Shown here in pieces: positions 9,043 through 17,364 of a DNA stretch of 64,000 bases. Numbering within the stretch: position 1 is the first letter of the stretch; the number at the start of each line of letters is the position of its first letter. A model generated the notes under the pieces. The model did not search any database, had not been told where the DNA came from, and saw nothing but the letters and a program-made list of their open reading frames with translations. Made by a program: the position numbers and the translations under genes. Location of the stretch: assembly GCA_024228935.1 (NCBI GenBank), contig JAAESX010000067.1, forward strand, positions 39,012 through 103,011, given 5' to 3'. Source of the DNA: Pseudomonadota bacterium. GTDB taxonomy: Bacteria; Myxococcota_A; UBA796; CAJQPC01.

Positions 9043-10059
9043 ATGGGCAGCGTGAATAACCTCTCCGAACTGCTCCAGCGTGAGGCCGCGGCCCTGGGGC
9101 TGCAGCATGTCCGCGCCGTGTCCGTCGAAGAGCGTGCCCCGCGCATCGAGGCTTTCGATGCGTGGCTCGAATCCGGGCACCACGGACAGATGCGCTACCT
9201 GGCCCGAGGTCGCGATGACCGGGCCGATCCGCGCCGTCGTCTGCCTGCACGCACCGCCGTCGTCTTCGCCCTGGAGCACCACCACGAGCTGCCCCCGGAC
9301 CCGGGCGGACTGACGGGACGCGTGGCCCGCTACGCCTGGGGCCGCGACTACCACAACGTCCTGGGCAAGCGACTGCGCAAGCTGCGCCGCAACCTGCGCC
9401 ACAAAGGCATCGACAGCTGGGGCGGCGTCGACACGGCGCCCATCCTGGAGCGCGCCTGGTCCGAGTCCGCTGGCTTGGGCTTCTCGGGCAAGAACTGCGT
9501 CCAGATCCTGCCCGCGCGTGGCTCGTGGATGCTCCTGGGCGTCGTCTTCCTCCCCGTCGCGCTCGAGGTCGAGGGCTCCGGTCCCCTGCGCGAGCACTGC
9601 GGGGCCTGTCGGCGGTGCCTGGACGCCTGTCCGACCGAGGCGTTCGTCGACGCGCGGGAGCTCGACTCGACCCGGTGCATCTCGTACTGGACCATCGAGA
9701 CCCGCGGCTCGATCCCGGTGGAGCTCCGGGCCGGCTTCGGTCGCTGGGTCTTCGGGTGCGACGTCTGCCAGGAGGTCTGCCCGCACAACGCCGCGCCACC
9801 ACCCGGTGATGAGGCGCTCGCGCCGCGCCACGCCTGGCTCGATCTGGCCGAGCTGATCGACCTCGACGACGGCCCGCTGATGGAGCGCTTCAACGGCTCG
9901 CCGATCAAGCGTCCAGGTCCGGATGGACTCCGGCGGAACGCGTGCGTGGTCCTGGGCAACCTGGGCTCGAGCGAGGCCATCCCCGTCCTCGAGCGGGCGT
10001 TGAAGCGTGGACCGCTCGTCGAAGAGCACGCGCGCTGGGCGCTCGACCGGCTAGGGTGA
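9043..10059 (+). CDS. queG: Epoxyqueuosine reductase
   Basis: 338-residue cobalamin- and iron-sulfur-dependent enzyme for the last step of queuosine synthesis, reducing epoxyqueuosine to queuosine in tRNA. Visible motifs are GVDTAPILERAWSESAGLGF followed by GKN (catalytic region), CGACRRCLDACPTEAF (about 187-202) and CDVCQEVCPHN (about 239-249), the two [4Fe-4S] cluster sites. The C-terminus keeps HEAT-like helices (NACVVLGNLGSSEAIPVL). The ATG at 9043 is used; a GTG nine bases on is also possible. The next gene starts four bases after the stop. Confidence 0.93.
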   Translation: MGSVNNLSELLQREAAALGLQHVRAVSVEERAPRIEAFDAWLESGHHGQMRYLARGRDDRADPRRRLPARTAVVFALEHHHELPPDPGGLTGRVARYAWGRDYHNVLGKRLRKLRRNLRHKGIDSWGGVDTAPILERAWSESAGLGFSGKNCVQILPARGSWMLLGVVFLPVALEVEGSGPLREHCGACRRCLDACPTEAFVDARELDSTRCISYWTIETRGSIPVELRAGFGRWVFGCDVCQEVCPHNAAPPPGDEALAPRHAWLDLAELIDLDDGPLMERFNGSPIKRPGPDGLRRNACVVLGNLGSSEAIPVLERALKRGPLVEEHARWALDRLG

Positions 10060-10063
10060 CCGG

Positions 10064-10402
10064 GTGCTGAACCGCATCCAGAAGTGGGCTCACCGCGCCT
10101 CGTCCCTGAGCGTGATCGTGTTCGCGATCGGGTTCGCGCCGACCGTCGCGTACACCGGCGGGCCGCTGGCGATGGGGTACTGGCTCTACAACGGCTGGAC
10201 CGAGCCCGAGCCGGCGGAGCTCCCCTTCCCCTGGATCGTCGTCGTGCTGCTCGTGGTGGGCTCGATCGGCTCGCTGGTGGCGGAGCTCGTGACCGGCCGG
10301 CAGAAGCTCTCCATCCTCACGCACGGCCTGGCGCTGTCGGCCATGGGCGTGACCGCGTGGCACCTGGTCGCCCTCATCCAGAGCTCGGGCCCGCCTCCGT
10401 GA
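10064..10402 (+). CDS. Small three-helix membrane protein
   Basis: 112 residues with hydrophobic segments at roughly 12-32, 55-75 and 85-105, giving three predicted membrane helices. No family motif is recognised. It starts with GTG four bases after queG, and its TGA overlaps the GTG of the rhomboid gene (GTGA), so all three genes are probably co-transcribed and coupled. Confidence 0.65.
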   Translation: MLNRIQKWAHRASSLSVIVFAIGFAPTVAYTGGPLAMGYWLYNGWTEPEPAELPFPWIVVVLLVVGSIGSLVAELVTGRQKLSILTHGLALSAMGVTAWHLVALIQSSGPPP

Positions 10403-12021
10403 GCATCGAGGTCCAGGGCCCCGAGGGCGTCGAGCGGCTGCCCTTCGACGAGTTCGAGCGCCGCGTCCGACAGGGGGAGATTCCCGCCGAGACCCTCGTG
10501 CGCATGGAGGTCCTGACGGGCGAGGACTTCCGGCCGGTCGGCTCGCTGGAGCTGTTCCAGACGCTCGCCGATCCCGAGCACCTGGCCTACGCCCGCCGGG
10601 TCGGCGCCGCTGCCCCCCTGGTCACCGCGGCGCTGGTGGGGCTTCAGATCCGCATCTACCTGTCGTCCAAGGTCCTAGGTGTGGCCGACTGGATGGTCGA
10701 CACCTGCACCAACTGGGCGCCGGCGGTCCTGGAGGCTGGCGAGGTCCACCGCCTGCTCACGTACGGCGTCCTGCACCTGAGCCTGACGCACCTGGCGCTC
10801 AACATGCTGTTCCTGGCGTACGCGGGCAGCAGCATCGAGCGCGCGATGGGCCGTGTGAACCTGGTCACCATCTTCATCTTCAGCGTGTTCGTGGGCGGCC
10901 TGCTGTCGATGTGGATGAGCCCGGGCCGGCCGAGCCTAGGGGCCTCGGGCGGCGACTTCGGCCTGATCGCAGCGGCGGTCGTCATCGGCTGGAAGCACGA
11001 GGACCAGCTCCCTGCGTTCGCTCGCAAGTATTTCGGCTGGGCCATCCTGCCGTACCTGGTCTACCCGCTGTGCCTGGGGCTGCTGAGCACGACGGTGGAC
11101 AACTGGGGCCACCTGGGAGGGCTCATCGGGGGCGCCGCGATGGCCACGTGGCTCCAGCCCGAGGGGTTTGAGCGATACCGGCGAGGGAACCGGATCACGC
11201 GTGGCGTCGCCGTCGCGCTGGGGCTGCTGTCGCTCGGTGCCATCGCCGCCTGGGGACCGCGGCTGGTCCAGCTCGATGAGCGGACGTCAGCGACCGGGCT
11301 CACGGTCAGTGTGCCGACGGGCTGGCATGCCGGATGGGCGTTCACCGAGGACCGGGGCTGGACGAGTCCGCTCCAGGACGGCACGGTGGTCGCCACCACG
11401 AAGGTCCACCGCAAGCCACTCTCCACGGAGCAGGCCGTCGAGGGCCTCATCGCCCAGGTCCGAGCGGGCGGGACCGAGGTCGACCGGACCGACGACATCG
11501 AACTCGAGGTCGACGGGTGGCCGGCCCGCCGGGTGCAGCTCCGCTTCGAGATCTCGGGCGAGCCCCAGGTCTTCGATGCCCTGGTGGTCGTCGTGGGCAC
11601 CGCTGTGCATCGCGTGCACGTCCACGGCTCGGCCGATCGCACGCGGCGCCTGCACCAGATCGCCGAGCGGGTGTTCGAGGGCGTCCAGATCGGCGACCCG
11701 GAGTCGCTGCTGGCCGCCCGCCACAAGCTGGACCGCAACCCGCGGTCGTGGAAGGCCAACCTCCAGGTGGCGGAGGAGGAGGCCAAGTTCGGCCACCCCG
11801 ACGCGGCCTGGGAGGGCTACCGGCGCGCGCTACGCGACACGACCGAGGACGAGGCGGCCATCGCGGCAGCCATCCTCGACCTGTACGCCGACTACGGACG
11901 GGGCCCGGACGAGGCCCGCATCGACGAGCTCATCGGTGCATACCCCGAGGACCCGCGGGTGGTGCTCGCCGGGCACGCGGCCCGGGAGCGCCTGCAGGCC
12001 CAGCGAGAACAGACTCAGTAG
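10399..12021 (+). CDS. Rhomboid-family intramembrane serine protease with large C-terminal extension
   Basis: 540 residues. The first ~65 residues form a soluble domain resembling GYF_2-type modules (EFERRVRQGEIPAETLVRM, then EDFRPV). Residues ~70-300 hold the six-helix rhomboid core with the catalytic dyad Ser183 in GASGGDFG and His238 in NWGHLGG. It should cleave substrates within the membrane. A further helix lies near 268-290. The C-terminal ~240 residues are predicted soluble and contain helical pairs (LQVAEEEAKFGHPDAAWEGY) reminiscent of TPR. The GTG start at 10399 overlaps the previous stop. It converges with the shell-protein gene (7-base overlap). Confidence 0.85.
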   Translation: MSIEVQGPEGVERLPFDEFERRVRQGEIPAETLVRMEVLTGEDFRPVGSLELFQTLADPEHLAYARRVGAAAPLVTAALVGLQIRIYLSSKVLGVADWMVDTCTNWAPAVLEAGEVHRLLTYGVLHLSLTHLALNMLFLAYAGSSIERAMGRVNLVTIFIFSVFVGGLLSMWMSPGRPSLGASGGDFGLIAAAVVIGWKHEDQLPAFARKYFGWAILPYLVYPLCLGLLSTTVDNWGHLGGLIGGAAMATWLQPEGFERYRRGNRITRGVAVALGLLSLGAIAAWGPRLVQLDERTSATGLTVSVPTGWHAGWAFTEDRGWTSPLQDGTVVATTKVHRKPLSTEQAVEGLIAQVRAGGTEVDRTDDIELEVDGWPARRVQLRFEISGEPQVFDALVVVVGTAVHRVHVHGSADRTRRLHQIAERVFEGVQIGDPESLLAARHKLDRNPRSWKANLQVAEEEAKFGHPDAAWEGYRRALRDTTEDEAAIAAAILDLYADYGRGPDEARIDELIGAYPEDPRVVLAGHAARERLQAQREQTQ

Positions 12022-12665
12022 AAGATGGCCGGGGCGCCGGGGTTGTCGCGCCCGTCGATGCCTTCCAGCGCCGCGATGGCGGCCTTGCTCGCCTCTTCGA
12101 TGTCCTCTTCGCCGCCGCCCAGGTAGACGCGACCGAACGCGCCGAAGGACAGGAACTCGAGGATCTGGATGTCCGCGGCCTTCTCGGCCTCGTTGGCGGC
12201 CAGCAGCGCGTAGCCAGCTGGATGGGTCTCCAGCACCAGCAGGGTCTCGTCCTCGTGGACGAAGTTCCCGTGCCGGAACCGGTTCACGATCATCGAGTGC
12301 TGCCCCTCGAGGCCCGTGATCTTCTGCGCGCTCACCAGGCGCGGCTTCAGCCGGTCCTTCTCGGCGATGCCCAGGATGTCGCTGATGGCGTCTCCGGCCG
12401 CACGGACCTGCCCCTGGTCTTCGTGGTGGACCTCGAGGACGCCGTAGCGACGCTCGACGATCTGCATGCCCGGGGTGCACGAGGTGCGCTTCAGGACAGC
12501 GTCCGTGACGCGGTTGACGTCCATGCCCGGCGACACCTCGACGAGCAGGCTCGCCTGGCCCACCAGCGGCATGTAGCCACGGGAAATGGTCGCGACGAAC
12601 GCAGCCGTCTGGGGCTGCAGGATGTCGATGTAGGTCCAGGTCCGAAGATCGATTCCGCTGCCCAT
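12015..12665 (-). CDS. Tandem-domain BMC shell protein (CcmP/CsoS1D-like, BMC-T type)
   Basis: 216 residues with two consecutive bacterial-microcompartment domains. The first (about 7-97, permuted type) has YIDILQPQTAAFVATISRGY and VSPGMDVNRVTD. The second (about 98-205) has HPAGYALLAANEAEKAADIQ and SFGAFGRVYLGG. The pore pair Glu71-Arg72 in QIVERRYG corresponds to the gating Glu-Arg of CsoS1D and CcmP. Those proteins form trimers that stack face to face and gate large pores in carboxysome shells. No other shell protein, aldehyde dehydrogenase, Rubisco or encapsulation peptide is visible in this window, so its role here is open. GAGGAG precedes the ATG. Confidence 0.85.
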   Translation of the reverse strand: MGSGIDLRTWTYIDILQPQTAAFVATISRGYMPLVGQASLLVEVSPGMDVNRVTDAVLKRTSCTPGMQIVERRYGVLEVHHEDQGQVRAAGDAISDILGIAEKDRLKPRLVSAQKITGLEGQHSMIVNRFRHGNFVHEDETLLVLETHPAGYALLAANEAEKAADIQILEFLSFGAFGRVYLGGGEEDIEEASKAAIAALEGIDGRDNPGAPAIFY

Positions 12666-12775
12666 GGACTCCTCGCCGTCGGGAGTGTGCGTTTAGCGCA
12701 CGCGCGCGCCCCCGGTCAACTGCGCTCCGCTCTCGCTCGGCCGTGGTAGCCTCCCCGACCGCAGGAGACGTTGTC

Positions 12776-13264
12776 ATGACCGTGCTGTTCGCGCTTCTCG
12801 GCTGCTCGAATGAGTGCACCGATGTGGACCGGATCTCAGGGACCTACGAGGTCTTCTCGTCCGTCACCAGCCACGCCCCCGACGATGTCGGCGACATGCC
12901 CACCTACGCGCCGTTCTACAACGGCTCGTCGACGTGGACGATGAGCTACATCCCGGCCAGCGGCAACTTCAACCTGCTCGTCGACGGGCAGGAGCTGGAC
13001 GCGCGCTATCTGGCCTCGGACGTGAACTGCAACCGGTTCCAGCTCAAGGTCCCGAACGGCGACTGGACCGCGGACATCTCCGAGCTCGGCGACACCGGCG
13101 AGCACCGCTCGGACCACTCGATCGCCTTCGAGGCGGACCTGATCTGGCAGGGCGGCGAGATGTCGGGCCACTACACCGCGACCGACGACTGGTCGACGAC
13201 GGACGGCGCGAGCGGCACGCTCGAGGCCCAGGGCACCATCAGCGCGACGCTGCTCGAGGAGTAG
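12776..13264 (+). CDS. Small predicted lipoprotein
   Basis: 162 residues starting MTVLFALLGCSNEC, with a minimal lipoprotein signal and Cys10. The rest is a beta-rich, probably single-domain protein with Ser/Thr/Asp-rich strands. No known family is recognised. The ATG is preferred over an in-frame GTG at 12743 because a GGAG site sits between the two. It converges with the TPR membrane gene after 16 bases. Confidence 0.62.
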   Translation: MTVLFALLGCSNECTDVDRISGTYEVFSSVTSHAPDDVGDMPTYAPFYNGSSTWTMSYIPASGNFNLLVDGQELDARYLASDVNCNRFQLKVPNGDWTADISELGDTGEHRSDHSIAFEADLIWQGGEMSGHYTATDDWSTTDGASGTLEAQGTISATLLEE

Positions 13265-13280
13265 CGCCGAAGCCCGTTCT

Positions 13281-14036
13281 TCAGCGCGGGCGCCCACCGT
13301 GGCGCGGCGCCGGGAACGTCTTGCGACCGTGCGGGTTCTGCTGGTTGGCCGCCTGGCCCCGCTGCTGCGGGACCTGCTCGGGGAAGAACTGGTACCAACC
13401 CTGTCCGAAGACCTTGCCCCACTTGAAGCGCTTGACCTTCTTGTTGGCGATGGCCGCCTGGAGTTCCTTGAGCTTGGCGTTGCCGTCCAGGGCCTCGACC
13501 CCTTCCGCGGCCTTGCGCATGGCGTCGTCGGTGCGCTTGGCGTCCAGCAGGAGCCAGACCGCGACGCCCCACATGATGGGCTCCTTCTTGGCGAGCAGTG
13601 AGGCCTTGTCGAAGCGCTCGATGGCGGCGTCGTGCTTGCCCTGCTTCGCGTCCATGACCGACAGCATGCCCATCGCCTGCCAGTTCCGGCTCCAGGAGGC
13701 CTCGAGGAGCGGCCGGGCCTTCTTGTAGTTGCGCTGGATGTACTCCAGCGCGCCGAGCTGGGCGTGGATCTGCTTCTCGACCAGGAACTGCCACTTTCCG
13801 AGCGCGTAGCCCTTGGTGATGGTCTCGCGAGCGGCCTCGAGGCGCCCCTTCTGGAGGTCGTCCATGGCCTTGGCCATCACGGCCTCGAGCTGCTTGCCCG
13901 ACCGCCGGGCCAGGAAGAAGTACGCCGCGGGAGCGACGAGCATCGCCGGGGCGAAGCCGTAGTACCACTGGCCCCCCAGGGCCCCGAGGCCGAAGGCGAC
14001 GGCGGCGAGGCCGAGCGTGATGAGCAGGTTGTACAT
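13281..14036 (-). CDS. TPR-like membrane-anchored protein
   Basis: 251 residues. Two close hydrophobic segments at the N-terminus (about 3-22 and 27-43) anchor it. The remainder is alpha-helical with repeat pairs typical of TPR (KAMDDLQKGRLEAARETITK; HDAAIERFDKASLLAKKEPI). The tail is basic and Gln/Pro/Arg-rich. It probably scaffolds other proteins at the inner membrane; no enzymatic motif is seen. The ggt gene lies 24 bases upstream of its start on the same strand. Confidence 0.7.
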   Translation of the reverse strand: MYNLLITLGLAAVAFGLGALGGQWYYGFAPAMLVAPAAYFFLARRSGKQLEAVMAKAMDDLQKGRLEAARETITKGYALGKWQFLVEKQIHAQLGALEYIQRNYKKARPLLEASWSRNWQAMGMLSVMDAKQGKHDAAIERFDKASLLAKKEPIMWGVAVWLLLDAKRTDDAMRKAAEGVEALDGNAKLKELQAAIANKKVKRFKWGKVFGQGWYQFFPEQVPQQRGQAANQQNPHGRKTFPAPRHGGRPR

Positions 14037-14060
14037 GGGGCTTCCCGTGTCAGCGCCGCC

Positions 14061-15704
14061 CTATAACGCGGGTCCGCCGCCCTTCCGCGGATCGCTGGCG
14101 CCGGTCCACTCGCCATCGTCGACCGCGACGATCTGGACGCTGCTGAAGAAGCCCATCTCCTTGATGGTGTGACCACGCGCCTGCAGGTTCCGGTGCACGT
14201 CGGCCGGCATGCCGTGGTCCATGAACAGCAGCTCGGGCATCCACTGGTGGTGCATGCGCGGGGCGGAGACCGCGAGCTCGGGGTCCATGCCGAAGTCGAC
14301 CACGTTGCTGAGCACCTGCAGCGTCGAGCTGATGATGAACGGGCCCCCCGAGGCCCCGAGCGCCAGGACCACGTTCCCCTCCGGATCGAGCACCACGGTG
14401 GGCGTCATCGAGGACAGCGGGCGCTTGCCGGGCTCGACGGCGTTGCTCTCCTTGCCGACCAGGCCGTAGGCATTCGGCACGCCGGGCTGCGCGATGAAGT
14501 CGTCCATCTCGTTGTTGAAGAGGACGCCGGAAGCCGCGTCCACGACCTGGCTGCCGAACGAGGTGTTGATCGTCGTCGTGAGCGCCACCGCCATGCCCGA
14601 GGCATCGACGACGCTGATGTGCTGCGTGCCCGCGTCGTCGGGGAGCGCCGCGACCGTCCCGTAGTGGTCCAGGGGGAACGTCCGAGTCGGCCAGATGTCG
14701 GCCTGGATGGCCTCGATCCGAGCGGGGTCCAGCATCTGGTCGACCGGAACGTCGACGAAGTCCGGGTCCCCCATGAACTCCGCGCGGTCGGCGTACGCGT
14801 GCTTCATCGCCTCGGCCAGGAGGTGAAGATGGTCCGAGGAGTTGTGACCCAACCCCGCGAGATCATGGCTCTCCAGTACGCCGAGCACCTGGAGCAGCGC
14901 CGCGCCTCCGGAGCTGGGCGGCGGCATCGTGATGATGGTGTAGCCGCGGTAGCTCCCGACGAGCGGCTCGCGCGTGACCGGCGCGTAGTCCGCCAGATCC
15001 TGAGGCGTGAGCACGCCTCCAGCGGACTGGATGGACTCGGCCATGCCCTCGGCGAGCGCGCCCACGTTCAGCGCTTCGCCGCCGGAGCGCGCCCAGGCAT
15101 CCAGGGTCCGCGCCAGCGCCGGGCGCTTCACACGCTGGCCCAGGGCGACGGCCTCGGGCGTGCCGGCGAACAGCAGCGCAGCCATGTGCGGCTTCGAGCC
15201 CAGCGCCTTCAGCAGGTGGTGTTCGACGTCGAAGCCCTTCTTGGCCAGCTCCCGGGCGGGGCGCACGAGGTCGCGCAGCGGCAGGCTCCCCTGCTCTGCG
15301 GCCAGCTGCGCCAGACCACGCGGCTCTCCTGGGACGCCGACGGCCAGCCCACCCAGGCGGCTCAGGTTGGGGACGACCTCGCCGGACTCGTCCAGGTACA
15401 TGTCGGCGTGGCCCGCCGACGGCGCGACCTCGCGGAAATCGAGCACCGTGCGCTCGGTCCCGTCCACGACCACGGCGAAGCCACCGCCGCCGATACCGCT
15501 CCCCGCCGGCTGTACCACTCCCGCCGCGAGCGCTGCAGCCACAGCGGCGTCCGCAGCGTTCCCACCCCTCTGGAGCATCTGGGCTCCAGCCCACGAGGCG
15601 AGCTCGTGGTCCGCGGCGACCATCCCGCTCGTCCCGGTGAGCGGCGGAGGTGCCGCTGCGAGGAGGACGGCGGAGACGGCGAGCAGGGCGAGAGGACGGC
15701 GCAT
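14061..15704 (-). CDS. ggt: Gamma-glutamyltransferase (glutathione hydrolase)
   Basis: 547-residue autoprocessed periplasmic enzyme that removes or transfers the gamma-glutamyl group of glutathione. A standard signal peptide with basic residues (MRRPLALLAVSAVLLAAAP) is followed by the family start GMVAADHELAS and GGNAADAAVA. The nucleophile is Thr360 in AGTQHISVVD, where self-cleavage makes the small subunit. LSSMTPTVVL and the GGPFIISS region form the donor site. The size is normal. The upstream permease-like gene ends 10 bases before its ATG. Confidence 0.92.
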   Translation of the reverse strand: MRRPLALLAVSAVLLAAAPPPLTGTSGMVAADHELASWAGAQMLQRGGNAADAAVAAALAAGVVQPAGSGIGGGGFAVVVDGTERTVLDFREVAPSAGHADMYLDESGEVVPNLSRLGGLAVGVPGEPRGLAQLAAEQGSLPLRDLVRPARELAKKGFDVEHHLLKALGSKPHMAALLFAGTPEAVALGQRVKRPALARTLDAWARSGGEALNVGALAEGMAESIQSAGGVLTPQDLADYAPVTREPLVGSYRGYTIITMPPPSSGGAALLQVLGVLESHDLAGLGHNSSDHLHLLAEAMKHAYADRAEFMGDPDFVDVPVDQMLDPARIEAIQADIWPTRTFPLDHYGTVAALPDDAGTQHISVVDASGMAVALTTTINTSFGSQVVDAASGVLFNNEMDDFIAQPGVPNAYGLVGKESNAVEPGKRPLSSMTPTVVLDPEGNVVLALGASGGPFIISSTLQVLSNVVDFGMDPELAVSAPRMHHQWMPELLFMDHGMPADVHRNLQARGHTIKEMGFFSSVQIVAVDDGEWTGASDPRKGGGPAL

Positions 15705-15713
15705 GCCGCTGGC

Positions 15714-16727
15714 CTAACCGAAGACGGCCACCCAGATGACGCCCGCTCCGAGCTGCAGGAGCCACGGCCGCCAGAGCGGCTTCCATGCATGGTCTCCTCG
15801 GGCGAGCAGGACTGGGCCCAGCCCTCCGATGCCCAGACCAGCGACGAGCGCGGCGCGAGGGGCGGGACCGAGCTCGAGGAACGTGCTCAACAGGTCCGCT
15901 GCGGCGAGCGAACCCGCGCCCTCGCCGGCCACCGCGGCGGACAGGGCGGCGACTCCGAACAACCCATACCGGGTCGCTGCCGGAGCGATGCCGAAGAGCC
16001 ACTCGATGCCGATGGCGGCCTCGTTCAGCGTCCCGGCGTGGTCCACGCTCGTCAGCAGCACCGCAGCGCCGAGGACCCAGGCGAGCGGACCCCAGGGCAC
16101 CGGCGTCGTGCGAAGGCTCCGCAGTCCCATCCCGAGCAGCGGGACGCAACCACCCAGCAGGACCCAGGGCGTGGTGTCGGCCGGGAGGAACAGCATCAGG
16201 CCCACGAGGCCTGTGAGTACGCCCAGGGCCGTCTTGTTCCCTCCCCCATCCAGCTCGCCTCGCGGCCATGCGACGAGCACCAGCGGGACCGCCAGGGCCA
16301 CCAGTGCGGGCGAGGTGCCGAGGATCAGGGTGGCCGGTGTGCCGATGGGCGACACGATGGCCGCACCCGACGCGACGAGCGCGACCCGGATGGCCGTCTC
16401 CCCGTCCTTGCACCGAGGACCCAACAGCAGCGCAGTCGCCAGGTCTCCGAGCAGCAGTCCGCCCACGACCGCGGCCACACCAGCCTGGCGGGGGAGCCAG
16501 ACGTTCGCGGCGCGCGCCAGGAGCCCCAGGACGAGCCAGAGGACCAGCGTCAGGACGTTCGGAGAGGCCGCGGGATCGACGGGAGCCCACGCGAAGCCGA
16601 CGGCGCATCCCACCGCAGCCAAGGCCGGAACGACAGCCAGCGGCGCGAACCGGCGCCAGGGCCCGAGCACGGCCAGCAAGCCGAGGAGCCCCCCACCGAT
16701 GGATGCGTTTCGGGCGAACTCCTCCAC
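15714..16727 (-). CDS. Polytopic membrane protein, possible ArsB/NhaD-like permease
   Basis: 337 residues with about ten hydrophobic helices. The motif SPIGTPATLILG resembles the SPIGNPxNLL-type hairpin of the ion-transporter (ArsB/NhaD/DASS) superfamily, so it may be an anion or Na+/H+ transporter, but the second characteristic hairpin is not obvious and the match is weak. It starts with GTG at 16727, one base after the stop of the fumarylacetoacetate-hydrolase gene, so it is in the same operon. Confidence 0.55.
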   Translation of the reverse strand: MEEFARNASIGGGLLGLLAVLGPWRRFAPLAVVPALAAVGCAVGFAWAPVDPAASPNVLTLVLWLVLGLLARAANVWLPRQAGVAAVVGGLLLGDLATALLLGPRCKDGETAIRVALVASGAAIVSPIGTPATLILGTSPALVALAVPLVLVAWPRGELDGGGNKTALGVLTGLVGLMLFLPADTTPWVLLGGCVPLLGMGLRSLRTTPVPWGPLAWVLGAAVLLTSVDHAGTLNEAAIGIEWLFGIAPAATRYGLFGVAALSAAVAGEGAGSLAAADLLSTFLELGPAPRAALVAGLGIGGLGPVLLARGDHAWKPLWRPWLLQLGAGVIWVAVFG

Positions 16728-16728
16728 G

Positions 16729-17364
16729 TCAGTCGGCGCGGAGGCGGACCGGGTTCGACAGGACCCCGATGCCCTCGATCTCGACCTCGACGGTCATCCC
16801 GGCGGACAGAGCGCCTACGCCGGCCGGCGTCCCCGTGCAGATCAGGTCCCCTGGCTCGAGCGTCATCACGTGGGAGACGAACGAGATCAGCTCGGCGACG
16901 CCGAACACCATGTCGCTCGTGCGTCCGTCCTGGCGGAGCTCGCCGTCGATGCGGCATTGGACCCGCAGATCGCGCGGGTCGAGGTCGCGGACGATGGTCG
17001 GACCGACCGGGCAGAACGTGTCGAAGCCCTTGGCACGCGCGAAGACCTTGTCGAGCCGCTGCAGATCGCGGGCCGTGACGTCGTTGGCGCAGGTGTAGCC
17101 GTAGACGTGGGACAGCGCGGCCGACTCGCTGACGCGCCGGGCTCGCTCACCGATGACGACGCACAGCTCGGCTTCGTGGTCGACCCGCTCGCTCTCGGGA
17201 GGCAGCTCGATGTACTCGCCCGGCCCGACGAGGGCGCTCGGGGCGATGAGGAACATCTTCGGCACCTTCGGCAGCGGCCGGCCCATCTCCAGGGCGTGCT
17301 TCCGGTAGTTGCTGCCGATGCCGATGATCTTCGACGGGCGTCCCAGCTCGAGCAGATCAGGCAT
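16729..17364 (-). CDS. Fumarylacetoacetate hydrolase-family protein
   Basis: 211 residues, the usual size for the minimal FAH catalytic fold. It has KIIGIGSNYRKHA, the metal ligands in VDHEAELCVVIG, NDVTARDLQ, the KGFDTFCPVGP loop and the TGTPAGVGAL turn. Relatives include acylpyruvases, oxaloacetate decarboxylases and 2-hydroxyhepta-2,4-diene-1,7-dioate isomerases, all of which act on 2-oxo or enol acids with Mg2+ or Mn2+. The precise substrate is not evident. Its start overlaps the end of the SIR2-like gene by eight bases, implying co-translation. Confidence 0.9.
   Translation of the reverse strand: MPDLLELGRPSKIIGIGSNYRKHALEMGRPLPKVPKMFLIAPSALVGPGEYIELPPESERVDHEAELCVVIGERARRVSESAALSHVYGYTCANDVTARDLQRLDKVFARAKGFDTFCPVGPTIVRDLDPRDLRVQCRIDGELRQDGRTSDMVFGVAELISFVSHVMTLEPGDLICTGTPAGVGALSAGMTVEVEIEGIGVLSNPVRLRAD

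Noticed and set aside
14169..17078. Long plus-strand frame opposite ggt and the permease
   Set aside because: Shadow frame rich in Arg/Gly/Pro; the minus-strand genes have recognised catalytic motifs.
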